64,000 nt of DNA from an uncultured Acidimicrobiales bacterium (GTDB taxonomy: Bacteria; Actinomycetota; Acidimicrobiia; Acidimicrobiales; SZUA-35): NCBI GenBank assembly GCA_937922805.1, contig CALAJV010000010.1, forward strand, positions 248,001 through 312,000, written 5' to 3'. This document shows, one piece after another, positions 9,663 to 19,446 of the stretch (position 1 is the first letter of the stretch; the number at the start of each line of letters is the position of its first letter). Both the position numbers and the translations under genes were made by a program. The notes beneath the pieces are model-generated. The model worked only from the letters and a program-made list of their open reading frames with translations, did no database searches and had not been told where the DNA came from.

Positions 9663-10472
9663 ATGCAAACACAGCTGAAGAAGCTACGCAGATTGGCAGC
9701 CACGGCAAAGCGGCGACTCACACTTCATTCTGGGGTTTCGCCAACTCCGAGCACGGGTAGCGAATTTCACCACGATTCATTGCGATGCACAATTTCGTAT
9801 AACAAATACGGAGGATATTGTGTTCCGCTCAGTTCTCGTCATCGACCTGCTGCAAAGAAGATTCTTACCGGGGATATCTGGGAGCCGGAGACGATTGAAT
9901 TCATCGTCTCAAATTGTGGAGATGGTGACGTGGTTCATGCTGGGACCTACTTTGGCGACTTTTTACCTGCCTTATCGAAAGGGTGTTCCGAAGGATCAAG
10001 AGTCTGGGCTTTTGAGCCGAACAGCGAAAATTACCGTTGTGCGAAAATTACCGTTGAGATGAACGACCTTTCGAATATAGAGCTCTTGAGAGCTGGCCTA
10101 GGGGCACAAGAAGACCGGATGTTCGTAAGAACAGAAGATATCGACGGTGTGTCGCTAGGCGGCGAGAGCCAAATCGTGACCGGCAGCGACAAAGAAGGGA
10201 AGGGCTTAGAGGAAACCCGCATCGTCGCAGTCGACGATGTTCTTGACAGCGATAGGAAAGTCACAATTGTTCAACTTGATGTTGAGGGTTACGAACAACC
10301 AGCTCTTGCCGGGGCTCTACAAACAATTCGAAGATGGCGACCGATCATAATTATTGAGGTATGGGACAGCCCCTTGCTCGAAAGCACCTGGTTCAACGAG
10401 AACGTTTTAGCTCTGGGATACAGAAGGGCAGACAATGTAAATGAAAACTCTGTATTTCTGCCAAGGCTCTAG
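9663..10472 (+). CDS. FkbM-family methyltransferase
   Basis: The 269-residue protein has the FkbM layout: DVVHAGTYFGDFLPAL as the SAM loop, VWAFEPNSENYRCAK, then VQLDVEGYEQPALAGA and IIIEVWDS, the D-V-E-G-x-E signature of the family. FkbM proteins O-methylate sugars or polyketides; here a sugar hydroxyl is the likely target. A GAGGAC ribosome-binding site precedes ATG 9663. It is the last gene of the plus-strand run galE to FkbM and converges on the acyltransferase gene. Confidence 0.85.
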   Translation: MQTQLKKLRRLAATAKRRLTLHSGVSPTPSTGSEFHHDSLRCTISYNKYGGYCVPLSSRHRPAAKKILTGDIWEPETIEFIVSNCGDGDVVHAGTYFGDFLPALSKGCSEGSRVWAFEPNSENYRCAKITVEMNDLSNIELLRAGLGAQEDRMFVRTEDIDGVSLGGESQIVTGSDKEGKGLEETRIVAVDDVLDSDRKVTIVQLDVEGYEQPALAGALQTIRRWRPIIIIEVWDSPLLESTWFNENVLALGYRRADNVNENSVFLPRL

Positions 10473-10478
10473 AAGGTT

Positions 10479-11561
10479 CTACGTCGTTGAATAGGGAAAC
10501 CGGCTCTTAAGTTTCAAAAGCTTAGACTCCATCAGATGCCAGCTCGCTAACGCGAACATGACGCTCAGGAGTGCTCCGCCTGCGAAGGTCATGATCCAGT
10601 CGAACCGACCTAAAAGGCCGTTCAGGCCAAGAAGCTTGATGAGTTGCAGGGTCAGAGCAATCGCAAGAACGTGCCATGCATATATTCCGTAGCTGATTCG
10701 ACCTAAGCCAAGCAATGGTGGAGACTCAAGCAGTCGGCCTATCGGTCCACCGATTCCCTGAAAGCAGCACGCCACCGCCGAAATCGAGATCAAACCCCAT
10801 GCGGTGACATCGAGCGTAGAGTTCGCCGCTCGAAACGCTCCGAGGAAAAAGCCGAGGGCGATAAGCACCGCCATTCCGCTGATCCCCGCGGCGATAGCCA
10901 GCCGCCTGACCGCAGAGGCCGTTGGATTGGTGCGGAGCCAGAGGGCTAACGCCGCGCCGATACCAAAACCATCGGCATAGTAGGAGGTATAGAGCCCTGA
11001 TCCGAACTCGTGCCACCGGTCGGTAAGTTCTATCAGCAAGCGGGTGCCGAGTCCGAGGGCAATCAGCCCTACTACGGCTGCCCGCCAATAGCGAGGCCTG
11101 ATCACGACGAGCGCCAGCGGCCAGATGAAATAGAACTGCTCCTCAATCGCAAGGCTCCAGAAGTGAGACGTGGACCACTCCCACCCGCCGTCGGCGAGGA
11201 ACCAGTAGTTTGAGAGATAGAAGGCATGAAACGGCCATGACCGGTGTAGTTCTTGCCAGGCGACAAGGGCAGTGATAGCTAGAACCACATAAAAGAGTGG
11301 GAGCAGACGTAGCGCACGTCTAGCGTAGAAAGGTTTGAGAGCACCGAAGCCTCGTTCACTAATAGCGTCGAAGAGAATTCGACTAATTAGGAAACCGCTC
11401 AATACGAAGAATAACTGAACTCCGCGGTCGCCGGGTCTTGTGAATTGAAGAATCTGATAACGGGGACTGGTATGGGAGAGCACCACTCCGAGAACTGCAA
11501 AGGCGCGAAGAGCGTCCAGTTGTGGTCGATAACCAGATGGGCTTGGCGCACCGCTGGTCAC
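10479..11561 (-). CDS. Acyltransferase 3 family membrane protein (OafA/YrhL-like)
   Basis: A 360-residue integral membrane protein with about ten helices. The N-terminus YRPQLDALRAFAVLGVVLSH is the acyltransferase-3 signature with its catalytic-type His, and FVLSGFLISRIL follows. SFWSLAIEEQFYFIWP is the second family hallmark. It probably O-acetylates a surface polysaccharide from the cytoplasmic acyl-CoA pool. GTG 11561 directly abuts the stop of the sulfotransferase gene, implying coupled expression. Confidence 0.88.
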   Translation of the reverse strand: MTSGAPSPSGYRPQLDALRAFAVLGVVLSHTSPRYQILQFTRPGDRGVQLFFVLSGFLISRILFDAISERGFGALKPFYARRALRLLPLFYVVLAITALVAWQELHRSWPFHAFYLSNYWFLADGGWEWSTSHFWSLAIEEQFYFIWPLALVVIRPRYWRAAVVGLIALGLGTRLLIELTDRWHEFGSGLYTSYYADGFGIGAALALWLRTNPTASAVRRLAIAAGISGMAVLIALGFFLGAFRAANSTLDVTAWGLISISAVACCFQGIGGPIGRLLESPPLLGLGRISYGIYAWHVLAIALTLQLIKLLGLNGLLGRFDWIMTFAGGALLSVMFALASWHLMESKLLKLKSRFPYSTT

Positions 11562-12515
11562 CTAGTTACTCCACCTCGGTGGCAGGTGATCAGCGAGCGT
11601 ATCGAGAACATGATCGATCGATTCCTGTTCCGAGCGGTTGAAAACGCCGGTTGCGCTCTCCCGTAACTGCTCTGGGGTTCGATTAGTCTCAAAACGGGTA
11701 CCCGCTGCACTACCTGATGCAGCGAGGAATGACCACATTTCCGCCGTCGGTTCCAAACCCAGGTCATTGGCGAGCGAGTGAAATCCGACTTCTGGGTCCG
11801 TGACAAGGTCCTCATGGGTGATGACGAGCCAGTCCCGCTTCTCCGCTTCTAGCATGAGTGCTAGGTCTAAGAGACCAATTGTCCAGGCCAGCCGTTCGGC
11901 ATGAGACTTGAGTGGCGGGATTTCAATACCAAGCGGATCGAGTAGCTGATTCTTGGCCCATACCGTCTCATGAACAGGTTCAGGAGGAAACTTCATCTTC
12001 TCCCAACTAGCAGCAACCTTTTTCAAATCCCGTCGTAGCACCACAACATCGGCGTCTAGAAATTTCGCAACATCTCCTGCGCAGAAACAGATCGTAACGT
12101 CCTTGATCAGTAGCCGTTTGTCAGCGGGCCGCGAGCCAAGCCTTGCTACCGGTTCTGACGAGTTTGTCCGAGAGCCGCGACGTTTTCGTCTCGGTTGGAC
12201 TGCTCGTCGAATAAGCGTCGGCGGCAGCCAAGGAATGAGGTTTGCCCTACGTTGGGTGAGATTGAAGTATGAAGGCTGCTCGGCGACAAGCTTCCACAGG
12301 TCGCGAAATGACTTACTGTGATCGAAATCACTGGGTGTTGGATATTCAGCCAATCCAAATTTTGCCTTGAGAGCCGCAGGCCACCGATAGGCATCTGCAG
12401 GCTCGGATACGAAGTGCACTCCGACAGCGTGCCGCAGCACGTTCGCAACCCATGTCGACCCGGAGCGGGGAAGGCTCACTAGTAGTATCGGTCGGGAAAT
12501 ATCCTCAGAGGTCAC
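11562..12515 (-). CDS. PAPS-dependent sulfotransferase
   Basis: The N-terminal PILLVSLPRSGSTWVANVL carries the 5'-phosphosulfate-binding loop (PRSGST). The internal VVLRRDLKKVAASW is the 3'-phosphate-binding motif with its Arg and Ser. GTG 12515 is chosen because it overlaps the upstream glycosyltransferase stop in a GTGA; a longer start at 12572 would overlap that gene by 60 bp. Sulfation of a surface glycan is the natural reading in this locus. No PAPS-making genes are in the window. Confidence 0.83.
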   Translation of the reverse strand: MTSEDISRPILLVSLPRSGSTWVANVLRHAVGVHFVSEPADAYRWPAALKAKFGLAEYPTPSDFDHSKSFRDLWKLVAEQPSYFNLTQRRANLIPWLPPTLIRRAVQPRRKRRGSRTNSSEPVARLGSRPADKRLLIKDVTICFCAGDVAKFLDADVVVLRRDLKKVAASWEKMKFPPEPVHETVWAKNQLLDPLGIEIPPLKSHAERLAWTIGLLDLALMLEAEKRDWLVITHEDLVTDPEVGFHSLANDLGLEPTAEMWSFLAASGSAAGTRFETNRTPEQLRESATGVFNRSEQESIDHVLDTLADHLPPRWSN

Positions 12516-13462
12516 GATCGGTTCGCTTTCTTTGCTAGCTCTCGCTGCCGGTCGATGCGCCACGATTCCCATAGCCCCTCAACAACACCCACTGGAATCC
12601 AGACTGGTCTGGATAGTCGCGGATCCCGGGGCTCCGATGAGGATCGATGTTTCCGTAGCCGCGCTTTCCATGCGGCTAGTCCGGTTCGGATGTCGTTGAT
12701 TGCCATTTTTCCCGCATAGCGATCCCCGCTGTAGAGGTGTTTGCCGAAGAAGCGGCCGGCTGACCTGGCGTAGCCGTTGTACAACGTAGTCAGGCCCTCT
12801 TCATCTCGCCAATCTTCGTGGATCACCACCATCGATGGTTCGTAGCGCATCATCCGCCCATCTTGAAGCCATCGATATGCGAAGTCGAGATCTTCGGCGG
12901 CGCGGCTAAAGCCTGCTCGTTCATCGAACCCATCGAGAGAAAGAGCCGCCGATCGATACAACCCCATATTCGCTGGATAGAGACGACCCGGCTTCTTCGA
13001 GCCGGTCAAATCTTCAGCTTCGGTCTGGACTATCGTTGACGGTACGACCCCGTGATTGTGTCCACCTGGAAGCACACGCCCGGTCACTAGTGCGCCTTCT
13101 TGGGCAGTTAGTGCGGCGCGGCCGCGACAAATCCAGTCAGTAGCGACTCGACAGTCGTCATGGGTTACCAGAACTAACTCATTCGTAGCTTCAGCCAAAA
13201 GCTGATTTAGGTTGGCCGCTATTCCACGTGCACCGCTCGGAACATTACGCACCGGCAAATCTCTGGCAAACTGCCGGGCTAACTCAGCGACTTGCGTATC
13301 GTCGCTTTGGTCACCGAGGAGGATCTCACCCGGTGCGACCGAGCCAGACGCAATAGAAAGCAAGCAGTTCTTCAACAGGTCGATGCGGCCAATGGTCGGA
13401 ATTACGACCGAGACATCGTTTGCGACCCGAGGGAGAACCGGTGTTTTGACTGTATCGGTCAT
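12512..13462 (-). CDS. Family 2 glycosyltransferase
   Basis: The 316-residue protein shows VSVVIPTIGRIDLL, LGDQSDDT, VTHDDCRVATDW (the metal-binding acidic cluster) and GFSRAAEDLDFAYRWL. The start ATG overlaps the stop of the upstream trifunctional gene (ATGA at 13459-13462), and its own stop overlaps the sulfotransferase start. The four minus-strand genes therefore look like one translationally coupled unit. Acceptor and donor are unknown. Confidence 0.85.
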   Translation of the reverse strand: MTDTVKTPVLPRVANDVSVVIPTIGRIDLLKNCLLSIASGSVAPGEILLGDQSDDTQVAELARQFARDLPVRNVPSGARGIAANLNQLLAEATNELVLVTHDDCRVATDWICRGRAALTAQEGALVTGRVLPGGHNHGVVPSTIVQTEAEDLTGSKKPGRLYPANMGLYRSAALSLDGFDERAGFSRAAEDLDFAYRWLQDGRMMRYEPSMVVIHEDWRDEEGLTTLYNGYARSAGRFFGKHLYSGDRYAGKMAINDIRTGLAAWKARLRKHRSSSEPRDPRLSRPVWIPVGVVEGLWESWRIDRQRELAKKANRS

Positions 13463-16398
13463 GACCGCTGCGCTGAGCGAGCGACCGCTGCTTTCTTGGC
13501 CGCGGAGGCCATTCGTTTTGCTCGAAGCAAGGACCGACGTACAATCGGTTTGCCGCTGTGCCCAGGCAACGATGCAAAGCGTTCGAGCGGCGGTTTTGTG
13601 CCGTCGACAATGAAGCGTCCCAGTGTGTATGGATTGTCAAAAGGTCGAACGTTTAGTCCGCTAACCGTGAACGCTAGTGAGTAACCGCAGTATTTGGCTA
13701 GCCGTGCTAACTCGAGATCGTGTACACCATAAGGAAAGGCGAACTGATCGACTTCGCAATGTATTATCGATTGCAACTCTTCTTTGGATCGAATCATGCT
13801 CGACATAGCCTCTGCGGTTGAGATATGCGTCATCTGTCTGTGGTCAGCGGAGTGGCTGCCGATGTGAAGGCCGTCGGCAGCAAGCTCAGAAAGCGAGGCT
13901 GCGTTCATAATTTTCATCGGCGGACCGTACTTCTCGTCCCAGCGCGCCGCGTCGCCAACAAAGCTTGTTGCCACGAACATGGTGGCACCAAATCCATGGT
14001 TGCGCAGCAACGGCCAGGCGATGTCTGAGAAACACTGGTACGCATCGTCGAAGGTAATCAGGGCAGCCTTGCCCGAAATGGGTCGGCCTCGTCGTACAAG
14101 CGCTGAAACTTCCCAGGGTTCCGGGGTTCTATAACCGTGCTCTCGTAGCCAATCCAGCTGCTCATTGAAGTCGGTCGGGGAGACCTGGTAAGTCTCGAGA
14201 CCGGGCGGAGCGTCGGTGCCGATCGAATGGTATGTCAGTACTGGTAATTCTGTCGTGGTCAACTGATGGGCCTCGCCCGGTGTTGTTTCGTAGCCTGACC
14301 ACAGAACCTGGTTGGCGATATCGGGTTCGAGTTGACCGCGATCAATCGGTCGGAATTCGTGACGCACCTGCACAGGATTTGATGACTTGACGAATCTATC
14401 GACGAGGTAAAGGTCGGTCTCGATCGTGCGTTCCCGCTGCAACTGAGGGTGGGATGCAAAGGTATTGGAGATGCGCTGAGCCCCAAACGGCTGGCGCCAT
14501 CCGAACCCTGGCTTTGATCCTCGTTGGCTCGCCTCGAAGGCATGGGCGTGTACGAGGGTGCCGCCGGGGCGAAGCCCTGACACCAGCATGTCGATAACAC
14601 CGGCGAGCCGATCCGTCGGAATGTAGTAGAGGACCTCGCTGCATACGATGATGTCGACCTGGTCATTCAGCTGGTCGGTGATCAAGTCGAACTCGAACGT
14701 TTCAACGTTGTCAATCCCGACCTTGGACAACCGTTCCTGCAGCCGCTGTAAAGCTATCGGTGATACATCATAAGCTCTGAGGTTTTGAACCAGAGGCGCT
14801 AGCCTCACCGTAAAATGGCCTTCGGCACACGCTACCTCAGCTACCGTTTGATCGGCTGAGATCTCGCTCAGCAGTTCGAGAGTCTCCTCATATTTCCGGA
14901 CTTCATACGGCTTGTCGTATCCCCAGGGATCTTCGTTAGTAAAGATTTTGTCGAAGACGGGCAAATCACCCGCCGATGGCTCAACGGTTGCGGTGTTGAG
15001 ATTTGGCAATACAGAACCGACAACACCGTAGTCAACACTAGATCCAGCGAGGCCGTATATCGACGACTTGAGAAGCGATCGTCGTCGGGCGATCGCTATT
15101 GATCGGGTCGGCAGCGAACGCCAAAGATCTTTGTCGAAAATCAAATCTGCGGTCGCCAGCGCAGCGCCTCGAGCTAAGTTGAGCGTTGCGTCGGGGTGAT
15201 CAGGCTTAAGAGCATATATTCCTGGGGGAAAGCGTCGATGAACATTGTCTGGTAGCCGGAGCCAAGGTTGGACGCGGCCCGCTCCTTTGGAAACCTCGAA
15301 CTCAACTGGAGCAATACCCACGCGACAATGCTGCACTTCTTCAGAAGCGAATGGAATCGATGTCGGCAAAGTTCGACGGTGAACAATTTCGCTTGGGTCG
15401 TCCAAGTCGAAACGTGCTGCCATTTCTTGGAGGCGAGGAAACGTCTCCGCCTTGCGGAGTAGTCCTCCGGCGCCGCGTCCGTGGGCTATTCCCTGGCTGA
15501 ACCCGCTAGCTAGGCTCTGTGCTTCCGGCACCCAGCTTGATCTTAGGGCCGCGGCCTCGATGCTTTCGGTCATCCACTCGAACTCGATACCTTGGGCGAA
15601 TTCAATTCCAGCAAACCAAGCCAAACTGTTGACGATACCAATTTCAGGTTTGCCAGTCGGACAACCGTCGCGGTACTTTGGCAGTGGATTGGCAACCCGG
15701 TCGTCGGTGTCAAATGCACGCTCGATTACGAGACACGACTGAAGGTACTGTTGCTTGGCGACTTCAGAACTAAGTGTGCGATGTAGCAATTTGTAGGTGA
15801 CCAACGCCTTGGAGACTCCCACGAACGGTACGCCAGCTCGCCCTAGACGCTGCCAAAGATCCCAATCTTCCCCATAGTCGAGGTCTGTGTCGAATCCATC
15901 AGCTTCGAGCAAAATAGACCGAGGAACGAGACAAGCGTGGATGACGAAGGGGCAGTGTTCGGCCGTGGTCTCGAATACGCTCCGCGACCCCAAATTGACG
16001 GTTGCTCGCTGAGCAAGACCTGAGTTGTAGTCGAGCTTCCAATCGCAGTGAACAACCGACTTCGGATGCTCGATGGCCATGTCAACCAAACACTTGACTG
16101 CAGTGGGATCGAGTGAGTCATCGTCATCTAAAAAAAGAACGTACTGACCTAATGACTCGGCGATACCTCGATTCCGAGCAGCACTCCGACCAGCATTTTG
16201 TTGCTCAATCGAACGGAGGCGCGGCCACCGCTGCTCAAGTTCGGTCAGAAGAGCCGCGGTGCCATCGACCGATCCGTCGTCCACCACAACATGTTCAATA
16301 CTTTGATATTTCTGTTCCCCCACAACTTTTACTACATCTTCTAGTCGTGTCTCCGCGTTGAACGCTGGGGTAATAACGCTAACTAGAGGGGTCGCCAT
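13459..16398 (-). CDS. Trifunctional glycosyltransferase / SAM methyltransferase / polysaccharide deacetylase
   Basis: The 979-residue protein begins at ATG 16398; an open extension to 16551 is of non-homologous character. Residues 1-250 are a GT2 domain (VSVITPAFNAE, VVDDGSVDGT, FLDDDDSLD, GEDWDLWQRL). Residues ~480-650 are a NodS-like methyltransferase (AEVACAEGHFTVRL, IIVCSEVLYYIP). Residues ~715-930 are a CE4/NodB deacetylase with TFDDAY, HSADHRQM and FAFPYG, so the Asp and two His zinc ligands are present. A linker of about 230 residues separates the first two domains. The set of activities resembles Nod-factor chemistry: chain transfer, N-deacetylation and N-methylation of an amino sugar. 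The combination is a recognised annotated architecture. The substrate is inferred only. Confidence 0.87.
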   Translation of the reverse strand: MATPLVSVITPAFNAETRLEDVVKVVGEQKYQSIEHVVVDDGSVDGTAALLTELEQRWPRLRSIEQQNAGRSAARNRGIAESLGQYVLFLDDDDSLDPTAVKCLVDMAIEHPKSVVHCDWKLDYNSGLAQRATVNLGSRSVFETTAEHCPFVIHACLVPRSILLEADGFDTDLDYGEDWDLWQRLGRAGVPFVGVSKALVTYKLLHRTLSSEVAKQQYLQSCLVIERAFDTDDRVANPLPKYRDGCPTGKPEIGIVNSLAWFAGIEFAQGIEFEWMTESIEAAALRSSWVPEAQSLASGFSQGIAHGRGAGGLLRKAETFPRLQEMAARFDLDDPSEIVHRRTLPTSIPFASEEVQHCRVGIAPVEFEVSKGAGRVQPWLRLPDNVHRRFPPGIYALKPDHPDATLNLARGAALATADLIFDKDLWRSLPTRSIAIARRRSLLKSSIYGLAGSSVDYGVVGSVLPNLNTATVEPSAGDLPVFDKIFTNEDPWGYDKPYEVRKYEETLELLSEISADQTVAEVACAEGHFTVRLAPLVQNLRAYDVSPIALQRLQERLSKVGIDNVETFEFDLITDQLNDQVDIIVCSEVLYYIPTDRLAGVIDMLVSGLRPGGTLVHAHAFEASQRGSKPGFGWRQPFGAQRISNTFASHPQLQRERTIETDLYLVDRFVKSSNPVQVRHEFRPIDRGQLEPDIANQVLWSGYETTPGEAHQLTTTELPVLTYHSIGTDAPPGLETYQVSPTDFNEQLDWLREHGYRTPEPWEVSALVRRGRPISGKAALITFDDAYQCFSDIAWPLLRNHGFGATMFVATSFVGDAARWDEKYGPPMKIMNAASLSELAADGLHIGSHSADHRQMTHISTAEAMSSMIRSKEELQSIIHCEVDQFAFPYGVHDLELARLAKYCGYSLAFTVSGLNVRPFDNPYTLGRFIVDGTKPPLERFASLPGHSGKPIVRRSLLRAKRMASAAKKAAVARSAQRS

Positions 16399-16599
16399 TT
16401 CATTTACGATATCGAGTCTAAGAAGTACTAGCGCTGCACCTCCGCCTGATCGCTGACAACGCAACGTCGGGCCCGAGCCGTTGGACAGGACTACCTTTGA
16501 TGGGCATAAGTCGCCGCTCCGGTGCACATTTCGTTGGCAGTGGCCTAACATTGAATCGTTTACTAGTTGAAGACCGTGGGGTACAGAAGGGCGGCAAAG

Positions 16600-17247
16600 A
16601 TGACAACCTACATTTGGGGATCAGGTGGGCTGGGCCACGAAATCTACTGGTATCTACGCGATGACTTGCTAGCAGGGAGCGATGTCGCGGAGTTGCATCC
16701 AGACCGAATTGCGTTCATCGACGACGATCCTGATCTTGATTCAGCGTGCTTGCCAGCTCAGTTTGCCGGTCTTCCCGGGCAGGTGACCTTCGAAGCAGAC
16801 GATGACCTTGTGATTGCGATAGGCGACGCTGGGGAGCGAGCTGACATAGCCAAGCGCGTTAAGGATCTCGGACTGCCATTCCGAACGATCGTGCACCCGT
16901 CGGCATGGGTTGCTCCCAACGCCACAATTGGGGCTGGCGCAATTATTACTCCTCTGGTCTTTGTTGCTGCCAACTCCATCATCGGTAGCAACGTCCTTCT
17001 CAATACCCATGCCAACGTAGGTCACGATGCAATCGTCGGTGACAATTCCGTTCTCAGCCCGCACGCTGTCATCAACGGAAATGTAGAGCTCGGTGAAGCT
17101 GTGTTCATGGGAACGAGCGCGACGATTACTCCGTCGGTGAAAGTGGGGGATCGCTGCATCATTGGTGCCAGCAGCCTAATTAGAAAAGATCTTGCTCGGG
17201 AAACGTTTGCCGTTGGCAACCCGGTTCGAATCTCGCCGATCAAGTAG
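16600..17247 (+). CDS. PglD/NeuD-like sugar O- or N-acyltransferase
   Basis: The 215-residue protein starts at ATG 16600 behind AGAAGGG; a TTG extension to 16567 is less likely. The N-terminal part is a PglD-type Rossmann-like domain (TYIWGSGGLGHEIYWYL, IAFIDDDPDLD). The C-terminal left-handed beta-helix has hexapeptide repeats (ATIGAGAIITPLVFVAA, IIGSNVLLNTHANVGHDAIVG) with the catalytic His in NVGHD. It probably acetylates an amino-sugar nucleotide such as a bacillosamine-type precursor. It is divergent from the trifunctional gene and shares a ~200-bp promoter region with it. Confidence 0.84.
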   Translation: MTTYIWGSGGLGHEIYWYLRDDLLAGSDVAELHPDRIAFIDDDPDLDSACLPAQFAGLPGQVTFEADDDLVIAIGDAGERADIAKRVKDLGLPFRTIVHPSAWVAPNATIGAGAIITPLVFVAANSIIGSNVLLNTHANVGHDAIVGDNSVLSPHAVINGNVELGEAVFMGTSATITPSVKVGDRCIIGASSLIRKDLARETFAVGNPVRISPIK

Positions 17248-17298
17248 TTTCACCGCTGGCATTCGGCTCTTGTGGTCGCCTTCTTGTTGTGACGGGCG

Positions 17299-19260
17299 CT
17301 AGGTCTCGTCTTCGGCCATCACCACAATGAAGTCTTCAGCAGTGAACGTTTGGACTTCGTCCTTCGGTGGAATCAGGCGCACGCCGAAGTTGGATTCCGG
17401 TCCGTCGGAGTCGGCCAAACGGCGCCAGCCCAAAGCGGTTTCACCTCGTTGTTGGGCCGCCGCGATCATGTCGATGTATCGCAACTGTGGTGGCACGGTT
17501 TCAAAGTAAAGCGACAACGGCTTTAAGTAAACCTCGGCTCCATCTTCGCTAAACAACGTGTCATAGACTTTGAATAGTTTGGCGTCCTCGCTCATCTGGG
17601 CTGCCAGCATCGAAATTAGGCGGTTCGAGATGATGAACTCGCTAATACCGGTTTGATTGACCAGCTCCCGGTTCTTACTGTCCAGAACCTCAGCGATCAG
17701 TGTCGGGCGGGTTTCTGTTTGGGTCTTCATTAGCTCTTGAAGCTGGATCAAGATCAATAACGTTTCGGCATCGGCCCAATCGGAACCACCCGCTGCGCCC
17801 GATTCAGACAAAACAATGATGTTGTCGTAGCCGCCCGGCTCAAGTTGCGACATTTGTTCAGAGTCGAATGGATCTCGGTTCGACACGGTTAGAGCAATGT
17901 TCTCCACCTGGGCGTTGAGCTTTTCGATTCGAGCTGACGGAATGGAGTCGTCGTTTCGAAGAACAATATCGATTTGACTGCCTGGTCCGACGTAATCTGA
18001 GTACTCGCGGACGAGCGTTTCTAGTTTAGGGGTCCAGCCGATTATGAGTTCTCGTTCCTGTTTGAACGCTCGCCGCCGGTCAGATGGCACGATTTGGATT
18101 GGGTAGGCGACTGGTTCAGGGGCTACCGCAATTGCTGAATCGTCGGTGGCCAAAATCAGCAGTTCCTCGCCGTTGACTAGAGGCCTGCTTGGATTGGGGT
18201 TGAGTTCAACCTCGCCGTCCAACCCAAGAATGCCGACGGGAACACCGTCTGGTAGATGGTACGTTGCGGTTCCGAATAACATTTCGTTCCAGGGGTGGCC
18301 GTAAAAGTACATCTCGGCCCCATCGAACGAGAGCATCTCTTCGTAGACCACGGCTAAGCCTTCGCTGCGCGACGTTTGGACCAAGATCTTGGCCAGAACA
18401 TCGTCGGCGTCGAGGCAGACAACATGTTTCGGATCGAGCGATCGGGCCAGGGCCCGACGTTGCTCGTTGAATATTTCGGCTACAACCGGAGCGTCTGAAT
18501 CATCTTCCAAGAGTTGGCGCATGGCCAAGACGCTTTTGATCACGGTCATGTCACTGCGGTCTCGATCGGATTGGCTGCCGCCAGAGTCTGCTGACGCGAG
18601 AACAATAACTGAGCGAGCGGTGTCAGCCGATGCAACGTTGAGGTTAACCAGCGAACTTGGCGATCCTGAGCGCGTGACGACTTTCGTGGTTAATCGATCA
18701 GGCAGGTTCAAGCCAAGAAAGTCGTCCATTTCCTCTTTGTCTTTTTCGGCCAGGATGACGACCGAAGCGCTTTCTTCTGATTCGTTAGCCAGAATTAGCT
18801 CCTTCAAGATGTCTAGGATTCGATCGTTCCAGCCGAGGATGAGGCTGTGTTCGTCTTCGATCACTTTCGAGTGCCCTTTACGAAGATCGTTCAACCTCTG
18901 ATCTAAGGCGGTGGTCACGAACGCAATGAGCGCCGACAGCAAAACGATTCCGGACATGCCGGCAAGTACCGCGAAGATCTTGACCACTGGCGAGGAGTGC
19001 ACGTCCTGGGTCATCGAGCCAGGATCGGTTATTTCGAGGAACGTAATGTAGATCTGTCTCCAGAACCCTTCGCCCTCTTGCAATGGGACGTCTCCAGCGA
19101 TCGCGATTGCGCTGATCCGCAGCACGGAGATAATAAAAAACAGTGCCAAGAAGACAATGGTTAGGGCAATAAAGGCCGAGCTGCTGCCCTTGGCCATAAA
19201 CCCATCGAACCAGTACCGGAAACGCTCTCGCGCACTCGATTCCACTTTTTGTCCCGCCAT
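17299..19260 (-). CDS. CASTOR/POLLUX-like ion channel protein with NAD-binding (RCK-like) domains
   Basis: ATG 19260 lies 6 bp after GAGGGG; a TTG start at 19281 is weaker. The 653-residue protein has a first helix (SAFIALTIVFLALFFIISVL), a short pore-like segment (FWRQIYITFLEITDPGSM), a second helix (FAVLAGMSGIVLLSALIAFV) and then HSLILGWNDRILDIL, the start of a long cytoplasmic region with two TrkA-N/RCK-type modules. This is the organisation of plant CASTOR/POLLUX/DMI1 channels and their bacterial relatives. Ion selectivity cannot be told. It converges on the PglD-like gene. Confidence 0.8.
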   Translation of the reverse strand: MAGQKVESSARERFRYWFDGFMAKGSSSAFIALTIVFLALFFIISVLRISAIAIAGDVPLQEGEGFWRQIYITFLEITDPGSMTQDVHSSPVVKIFAVLAGMSGIVLLSALIAFVTTALDQRLNDLRKGHSKVIEDEHSLILGWNDRILDILKELILANESEESASVVILAEKDKEEMDDFLGLNLPDRLTTKVVTRSGSPSSLVNLNVASADTARSVIVLASADSGGSQSDRDRSDMTVIKSVLAMRQLLEDDSDAPVVAEIFNEQRRALARSLDPKHVVCLDADDVLAKILVQTSRSEGLAVVYEEMLSFDGAEMYFYGHPWNEMLFGTATYHLPDGVPVGILGLDGEVELNPNPSRPLVNGEELLILATDDSAIAVAPEPVAYPIQIVPSDRRRAFKQERELIIGWTPKLETLVREYSDYVGPGSQIDIVLRNDDSIPSARIEKLNAQVENIALTVSNRDPFDSEQMSQLEPGGYDNIIVLSESGAAGGSDWADAETLLILIQLQELMKTQTETRPTLIAEVLDSKNRELVNQTGISEFIISNRLISMLAAQMSEDAKLFKVYDTLFSEDGAEVYLKPLSLYFETVPPQLRYIDMIAAAQQRGETALGWRRLADSDGPESNFGVRLIPPKDEVQTFTAEDFIVVMAEDET

Positions 19261-19446
19261 TTGCCCCTCACGAGTCGCCAAACACGAAGATGTAGCCCAA
19301 ACCGCCTACTAAATACACGGCCTTGATCGGACCTACCTTTAGACGTTCGCCGAAGCGACTCGTCTACGACACCGCCGCCAAGCCAGCACCGTAGCTCGAT
19401 GCTACACGGGCCATTTGACCAATGTGGATCGCCCGGACGGACGGGC

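Noticed and set aside
12516..12572. Upstream extension of the sulfotransferase gene.
   Set aside because: It would overlap the preceding glycosyltransferase by 60 bp, whereas GTG 12515 gives a 4-bp GTGA overlap.
16399..16551. Upstream extension of the trifunctional gene.
   Set aside because: The extra 51 residues are Cys/Arg-rich and unlike GT2 sequences, and MATPLVSVITP is a natural GT2 start.
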